Shown one piece after another: positions 58,439 through 64,000 of a stretch of DNA of 64,000 bases. A program made the position numbers and the translations under genes. The stretch comes from Bacteroidales bacterium (GTDB lineage Bacteria > Bacteroidota > Bacteroidia > Bacteroidales > UBA12077), in contig JANQHE010000002.1 of assembly GCA_028282785.1 (NCBI GenBank), forward strand, positions 115,581 to 179,580. The letters are read 5' to 3'. The notes below the pieces were generated by a model. It saw only the letters and a program-made list of their open reading frames with translations, was not told where the DNA came from and searched no databases. Positions within the stretch are counted from its first letter, which is position 1, and the number at the start of each line of letters is the position of its first letter.

Positions 58439-59964
58439 TTAATTCATCCTGATTGAAGAATCAATATTATAGTGATTCAAATATGTTTTAATGTTTAATT
58501 TTTCTCCGGTACCTTTTATTAATTTATCCTGCCAATCATAATACTCACCACTTGAATAAAAATATTTAACTAAATATTCACTTACGTCTTTATTAAATGC
58601 ATAATTCTCTCCAAATTTATTTTTCAATGCTCTATGAACCTGACAGGCTATCATATCAGCAATTAGATAGTTTTGTAGATATAATGGGTACGATATATAC
58701 CTCATACCTGCAATAGATTCATATTTAAAATCGTCATTCACTAATTCATTTGTTCTTCTTGAATAAGTTTATATGGCTTATCTGGATTTAAATAAAGTTC
58801 AATTTCCCTCATACTTCTATAAAGCCAATAACGTATAAAAGCGGTTGCATTTTCATCTGCAATTTCTTTTTTCCCGGATAAGACTTCTTCGTTTTGAGCA
58901 GTATATTTGAGTTGCCATGCTTTGGTACGGGTAAAATAAGCACATGTTTCTGCCATACCTTCGGCAAAACAGGTTGCACTACTTCCCGGCACCCACTCAT
59001 AACCTTCTAATATAGGGGTATTGATATTACAAAAAAGCCCTTGTAATCCGTGCCCCATTTCATGCATCCATATATGTGCCCCACGCCCAAGCGTAATTAC
59101 AGCCCTAAAATCATCCGGTACATTTATCATTAAACCCTGTCCCCCAATTCCGGACGGAAGCTGCTTTTCAACCAACTTTGAAGGTAATTCATTGTAATCG
59201 ATACCAATATTTTGTAATGTTTCTTTTACAAGGCTAATTTTATTTCCTATAACTTCACCAGGATTTTGATTATCATAAAACAATCTGAAAAGTTTATAAA
59301 AATCATTATAACTAAACTTTTCCGAGCCATTCTTGTTTTTAAGTTTTTTTACCAAATTTGAATATTCATTATCAGTTAAAGTATATAACTCATCAACAAA
59401 CTCCATGAACCATTCATAACCTAAACCATTAACCTCAAAAGTCAGTTGAGCATAATTTTCAAAGCCTAAATCAACCGCCTTTCTATTTCTTAACTTTATA
59501 AGCCGTATCATCATTCTCTCTAAACTATCCTGATCATGAAAGCTTTCATTGGAAACTTTCATTTGGTATTCTAACTCATTTCTTAATAACATAATTTCAT
59601 CGTCATACTCAACTTTAGCCATCAATAATATCTTATGCCAGGTTTCAATGCGTTTAATTAGTAAAGTGTCCTGAATCTTTTCAATTTGAAGGTAACCACT
59701 TTCAACCAGTGCATTTAAAGTATCATTCATTAAAAGTTTCTTAAATCTTTCTTTTGGGGTTTTTAAATCTACTTCTTTATCTGTATACAGGTTCCAATAG
59801 GCATTCCCTAACTCTATTGATATTTCTTCGTACCTGTTTTCCATTTTATCGAGCATGTGTTTCAATTCTATTTCATGATTAAATGTACATGCTTCTGATA
59901 AGAATAGTACGGAGGTTAAAAGAGTAATTAAATACGTATTAAGCTTTGTTTTCATTCTATACAA
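58439..59964 (-). pseudogene. Zinc metallopeptidase (gluzincin, M2/M3-like) apparently split by a frameshift into 58741..59964 and 58439..58741
   Basis: HIWMHEMGHGLQGLF (HExxH) and downstream EGMAE in the long ORF; the 100-aa ORF (YPLYLQNYLIADMIACQVHRALK...) looks like the missing C-terminus; ORFs abut in different frames. Confidence 0.65.
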
Positions 59965-60025
59965 TTTTGATTTTCAAATAACATTATTAATTATCCGAAT
60001 ATTAAAACTTCTTTTCTATTCAATC

Positions 60026-60043
60026 ATTTGACAATTGTCAAAT
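60026..60043. promoter_or_regulatory. 18-bp perfect palindrome upstream of the metallopeptidase
   Basis: ATTTGACAATTGTCAAAT, about 62 bp upstream of the start at 59964; shares TTTGACAATTGTCAAA with 57027..57050. Confidence 0.6.
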
Positions 60044-60058
60044 AATTGATATAACATC

Positions 60059-60259
60059 ACAGAACCTGCTTGCCAATTATTTAATACTCTTAATGTAAAA
60101 AGCCATTACAAAAAGAATAGTAGGTTCTGTTTCCAATGCAATGAGTTTCCTTGTGAAAAAACAGGCTTTGATGAACATTTCAAAAAACGTTGGGTAAAAA
60201 TGCAGTAATGTATGTAAGAAATTGATGTTGAAAGATCCTATAAAGAAGAACCAAGCTAA
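60059..60259 (+). pseudogene. Decayed partial duplicate of the DUF3795-like gene 54213..54683
   Basis: Reads TEPACQLFNTLNVKSHYKKNSRFCFQCNEFPCEKTGFDEHFKKRWVKMQ*CM*EIDVERSYKEEPS*; compare RETNCQLFKACNVKNCYKEKQVDFCFQCTEFPCEKTGFDEHLKKRWVKMQQRMKKIGIERFYEETKD. Confidence 0.9.
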
Positions 60260-60521
60260 ATAGAAATTTCGTAGTCATTTCTTAAAAACAAACAATCGTT
60301 CCGGTCCCAAAAATTATCAGTCATTACTCCCTTCGCTCGTGAAGATATATGTTCCGTGTCTTGGCATTTATGTTAAGGTGAAGGAGTTTTTAAAATTACC
60401 AAAATAATTAAAGATTGATTCTATCATCATATTTCTTGTAATCATAAATGTTAACCAGCTCAATGAACCTCATTTTAACAATATTGTTTATTACTAAACT
60501 CAACTGTTAAATTCTGTTTTT

Positions 60522-60872
60522 ATGGAAAAACTTGTAACCGACTGGTTTGATAAATGGAGTAATGGAGATTACCTCAACTTACCTATTTCCGAAAGTTTTA
60601 AACATACAAGCCCTTTTGGCACCATTGAAGGTAAAAAAGCATACCTGGATTTAGTTGAGAAAAACAAAGACAAATTCCTGGGTTATAGTTTTAAGATACA
60701 TGATGCTATTTATGAAAACGAAAAAGCTTGTGTCCGTTACACAGCCAGACAAAAGGATTTCTCATTAGATGTTAGCGAATGGTACCATGTAAAAGATAAA
60801 TTGATCGAGGAAATTATTGCATACGATCACATTGGAGATATACACGAAGATAGAAAGCTTAAAGGGAACTAG
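60522..60872 (+). CDS. SnoaL/NTF2-like protein
   Basis: 116 aa; short NTF2-like pattern (WFDKWSNGDYLNLPISESFKHTSPFGTIEGKKAYLDLV). Confidence 0.75.
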   Translation: MEKLVTDWFDKWSNGDYLNLPISESFKHTSPFGTIEGKKAYLDLVEKNKDKFLGYSFKIHDAIYENEKACVRYTARQKDFSLDVSEWYHVKDKLIEEIIAYDHIGDIHEDRKLKGN

Positions 60873-60889
60873 TGGTTTAAGTTAAGAAC

Positions 60890-61327
60890 ATGTTAATGAA
60901 AAATTTAAAAATAAGGACAAACCCACAGGTTAATGAGGTATTTGATAATTATCCCGATTCAGTTCGTGATAAAATGTTAAACTTACGGAGAATAATTATA
61001 GAAACAGCCCATGAAACTGAAGGGATTAACAATTTAGAAGAAACTTTAAAATGGGGTGAACCTAGTTACTTAACAAAATATGGAAGTACAATAAGAATTG
61101 ACTGGAAAGATAAAACTCCGGATCAATATGCTATTTATTTTAAATGTACCAGTAAATTAGTTCCTACCTTTAAACTTCTATTTAATAATATTTTTACTTA
61201 TGAAGGAAACCGTGCAATTATTTTTCAACCGGAGGACAAAATTCCGGAAACGGAATTAAAAAAATGTATTCAGGCTGCATTATTGTATCATAAAGTAAAA
61301 CATTTACCGGCACTAGATATTTTATAA
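60890..61327 (+). CDS. DUF1801-like protein
   Basis: 145 aa; LRRIIIETAHETEGINNLEETLKWGEPSYLT. Confidence 0.8.
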   Translation: MLMKNLKIRTNPQVNEVFDNYPDSVRDKMLNLRRIIIETAHETEGINNLEETLKWGEPSYLTKYGSTIRIDWKDKTPDQYAIYFKCTSKLVPTFKLLFNNIFTYEGNRAIIFQPEDKIPETELKKCIQAALLYHKVKHLPALDIL

Positions 61328-61432
61328 AATCAAAAAAGAATACCTAAATCACAAAACAAAAAAACGCCTAATTTGGCGCATACAATTTAATATATTTGAT
61401 GGTCGCCGATTTAATTGCTATCTTCGTAATAT

Positions 61433-61756
61433 ATGAACTTAATAAATCAACATAGAAGAATAATAAGCTCCTTATGTAAAAAGTATAAAGTTGATGAGTT
61501 GTATGTTTTTGGTTCGGTAGCCACCGGTTCGGAAAACAAGCAAAGCGATATTGATTTTCTTGTGAAATTTGGAGATGTTGAACTTTACAACTATTTTGAC
61601 AATTATATGGATTTTAAAGAATCTTTGGAGAAATTATTCAAAAGAAATGTTGATTTATTAGAAATTCAAACCTTAAAAAATCCCATATTAAAGCGTTCAA
61701 TTGACAGAAATAAAATAAAAATATATGGACGAACGGATTCTAAAATGGCTGTATGA
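61433..61756 (+). CDS. Minimal nucleotidyltransferase (MNT) of a HEPN/MNT pair
   Basis: 107 aa; LYVFGSVATGSENKQSDIDFLVKF (GSx...DxD). Confidence 0.92.
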   Translation: MNLINQHRRIISSLCKKYKVDELYVFGSVATGSENKQSDIDFLVKFGDVELYNYFDNYMDFKESLEKLFKRNVDLLEIQTLKNPILKRSIDRNKIKIYGRTDSKMAV

Positions 61757-62069
61757 CGTTAGCAAAGCAATAACAGAAATTGAAAGCTTTTTCGTTAACA
61801 CCCCAAAAGATTTTGAATATTATCAATCAAACATTTTGCTAAAAAGAGCTATCGAACGTGATCTGGAGATAATAGGTGAAGCAGTAAACAGAATCTTAAA
61901 AAGAGATCCCAAATTTCCATTAGAACATGCAAAAAAAATTATTGGATTACGAAATCATATTATTCATGCTTATGACAATATCTCTGATGAAAATATCTGG
62001 GCAATTATTACTAAACACATTCCAAATCTGAAAAAAGAAGTACTCAACTTTATTGAAACGGAAGAATAG
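61725..62069 (+). CDS. HepT-like HEPN-domain protein (DUF86)
   Basis: 114 aa; IGLRNHIIHAYDNI (RX4H motif); overlaps MNT gene by 32 nt. Confidence 0.92.
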   Translation: MDERILKWLYDVSKAITEIESFFVNTPKDFEYYQSNILLKRAIERDLEIIGEAVNRILKRDPKFPLEHAKKIIGLRNHIIHAYDNISDENIWAIITKHIPNLKKEVLNFIETEE

Positions 62070-62363
62070 TGTTTGGTTTATTTATAAAACAAATTCCCAT
62101 AATAATCTCCAATTGATGTACTGACTTACACCAAATTACATGCCACAAACCTTTAAAAAAAGTTTGTTTTTATTTCATGTTTTACTAACTTGAATACACT
62201 TCGGACTATTGCGAATACGAAAGGGAGAGAAAAGTATTTGTTATGGTTCAAAATTTCAAATTCTTTTTATTTCTATTCTTGAATTTGTTTCAAGCCATAG
62301 CTTGTTGCAGACATACGTTTTATTTCAAACCAAACGGAATATTCACATTAAAATTGAAACATT

Positions 62364-63518
62364 ATGAGATACTACAAATTAAAATCTGATTTTACAAAAA
62401 AAGAAATGCGCGATTTTGTTATTAATAACATTCTCGAACTTAGAAAAGGAATGCGTGCAAAAATTCCGGAAAAGAACCTGGATAAAAACCTCCTGATAGC
62501 AACATGGAATATACGAGATTTTGATTCAAATAAATTTGGCCACGGCCCCAGATTAAAAGAATCTTTTTATTACATAGCAGAAATTATTTCAGCTTTTGAT
62601 TTAGTAGCTGTCCAGGAAGTAAATAAGGACCTGAGGGCTTTTAACAGGCTTATGTATCTTTTGGGACCTGATTGGGATTTTATTACTACTGATGTTACCG
62701 AAGGTAAAAGTGGCAACAGCGAACGTATGACATTTATTTATGACGTTCGCAGGGTATCATTTAAAAATATTGCAGGCGAAATAGTTTTGCCTAAGAACAG
62801 GCTGATTCGTGGTGACATACAATTTGCCAGGACTCCTTTTGTTGTGTCATTTCAGGCTGGCTGGACAAAATTCAATTTATGTACGGTTCATATCTATTTT
62901 GGAAGTGATTATGGTGATAAAATGAAAAGGCGCAAGAGTGAAATTGCCGGCATAGCAAAATTCTTAAAATCCAGGGCAGATAAAAATAAGGAAAACCTTA
63001 TCGTATTGGGTGATTTTAATATTACCAATCCGGAACATGAAACCATGAAAGCCCTTACCGATAATGGTTTTAGAATACCGGACCAAATAAAAGAACGGCC
63101 CGTGGGAACTAACACATGGCAATCAAAACATTACGACCAGATTGGTGTCAGGTCTAAAACAGAGTATTTTCAAATGGGCGATAAATCCAATAGTGCTGGT
63201 GCATTTTTCTTCTTTGAACATGTTTTAACCGAAGAACAATTTGATGATTATAAAGAACATGCTGCTGCTTCACTTACCAAACAAAAAGTAAACAAAGAAA
63301 AAGATTTAGCCAGAGAAGAAAACAAAGCAAACCCGGACCCGAGAAAAATTGAAAAATTAAAGAAAGCTATAAATGAATTTAATGATGAAATTAACGACCC
63401 TGTAAAACTGAAAGATTATTACTACAGGTTATGGAAAACGTTCCAGGTTTCGGACCATATGCCAATGTGGACAGAATTGATAGTTGACCATAGTGAAAAG
63501 TATTTGAATAATATTTAA
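62364..63518 (+). CDS. Endonuclease/exonuclease/phosphatase-family protein
   Basis: 384 aa; LLIATWNIRDFDS, LVAVQEVNKDL, ENLIVLGDFNITNPE, QVSDHMPMWTEL. Confidence 0.92.
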   Translation: MRYYKLKSDFTKKEMRDFVINNILELRKGMRAKIPEKNLDKNLLIATWNIRDFDSNKFGHGPRLKESFYYIAEIISAFDLVAVQEVNKDLRAFNRLMYLLGPDWDFITTDVTEGKSGNSERMTFIYDVRRVSFKNIAGEIVLPKNRLIRGDIQFARTPFVVSFQAGWTKFNLCTVHIYFGSDYGDKMKRRKSEIAGIAKFLKSRADKNKENLIVLGDFNITNPEHETMKALTDNGFRIPDQIKERPVGTNTWQSKHYDQIGVRSKTEYFQMGDKSNSAGAFFFFEHVLTEEQFDDYKEHAAASLTKQKVNKEKDLAREENKANPDPRKIEKLKKAINEFNDEINDPVKLKDYYYRLWKTFQVSDHMPMWTELIVDHSEKYLNNI

Positions 63519-63706
63519 TAAAAACAAAGTCTTTTTTTAAATAACAATTTAGTAATACATATCAATACTTCAATTTAGATAACTTATAGTACGCATTATG
63601 ACTTAAAATAAAATACCTAAAAATAGGTAGTTAATTTCGTCATTCTTAGTGAAATAAAAGTAAGCTACTTATATGAACTTTGATTAAAGTTTAAAATTAA
63701 ATTCTT

Positions 63707-64000
63707 ATGAAAAAGCTTACTGTTTCCTTAATTAGCATTTTAATTTCATTAGTAACTTTTGCTACAGATGAAATTGTGAACTGTATTCCCCTTCCAACAG
63801 AAAAAAACAACCAGCTTGTTAAAATGGAATGGGTTTCCTTTATACCCATTATATTGGGTTTGATTGCTTTTGTACTAATATTTATAAAGTTATCTAAGTA
63901 TAACTTAAAAGAAGCACTCTCTACGGATCATGATCCCGATAATAGGATACCAAGCTCTAGCCGCCTGCTGGCTTTTATTTCCGGAATATCGGCGATTCTG
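63707..64000 (+). CDS. Membrane protein (partial, runs off the right edge)
   Basis: Manual translation MKKLTVSLISILISLVTFATDEIVNCIPLPTEKNNQLVKMEWVSFIPIILGLIAFVLIFIKLSKYNLKEALSTDHDPDNRIPSSSRLLAFISGISAIL. Confidence 0.75.
   Translation, partial: MKKLTVSLISILISLVTFATDEIVNCIPLPTEKNNQLVKMEWVSFIPIILGLIAFVLIFIKLSKYNLKEALSTDHDPDNRIPSSSRLLAFISGISAIL

Noticed and set aside
58439-58741. 100-aa ORF as a stand-alone gene
   Set aside because: GTG start overlapping the previous stop, no plausible independent fold; better explained as the C-terminus of the split peptidase.
1-64000. tRNA, rRNA or known riboswitch
   Set aside because: None recognised by eye; tRNAscan-SE and Infernal/Rfam would be needed for a definitive negative.

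Overview
64 kb, AT-rich, gene-dense chromosomal window. Gene content and style (T9SS sorting tail, TonB receptor with carboxypeptidase-like plug, TAnnTTTG-like promoter element) point to Bacteroidetes. From start to end it holds: (i) a minus-strand chemotaxis-type operon (degenerate histidine kinase, CheR, two MCPs, CheW, CheA, CheY, STAS protein, long coiled-coil protein with a CheZ-like motif, second receiver) with no CheB, CheC or CheD in the window; (ii) a Crp/Fnr regulator translationally coupled to a receiver protein, then an M1 aminopeptidase; (iii) LysM/periplasmic-binding and ferritin-like genes; (iv) a NuoE/NuoF/(GltD+NuoG-like) redox operon; (v) a SNF2 helicase, tandem secreted coiled-coil paralogs, a radical SAM protein and a Tricorn-like protease; (vi) two-component genes (REC-PP2C, hybrid kinase, PAS kinase); (vii) housekeeping genes (PfkB kinase, PurC, PhoH, SAM hydrolase, MazG); (viii) a small regulon (membrane protein, winged-helix regulator, TPR protein, TonB receptor) with a duplicated palindrome; (ix) a TetR / condensation-like acyltransferase / epimerase cluster with duplicated operators; (x) an eroding accessory region at about 54-62 kb with pseudogenes, a split metallopeptidase, a duplicated palindrome and an MNT/HEPN pair. 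The strongest leads are the CheZ-like protein in the CheB-less che operon, the three duplicated palindromes placed before promoter-proximal genes, and the NuoG-like subunit that lacks the Cys/Sec position of formate dehydrogenases. No rRNA, tRNA, CRISPR or intact transposase was recognised. All calls are by eye from sequence; no database search was run.
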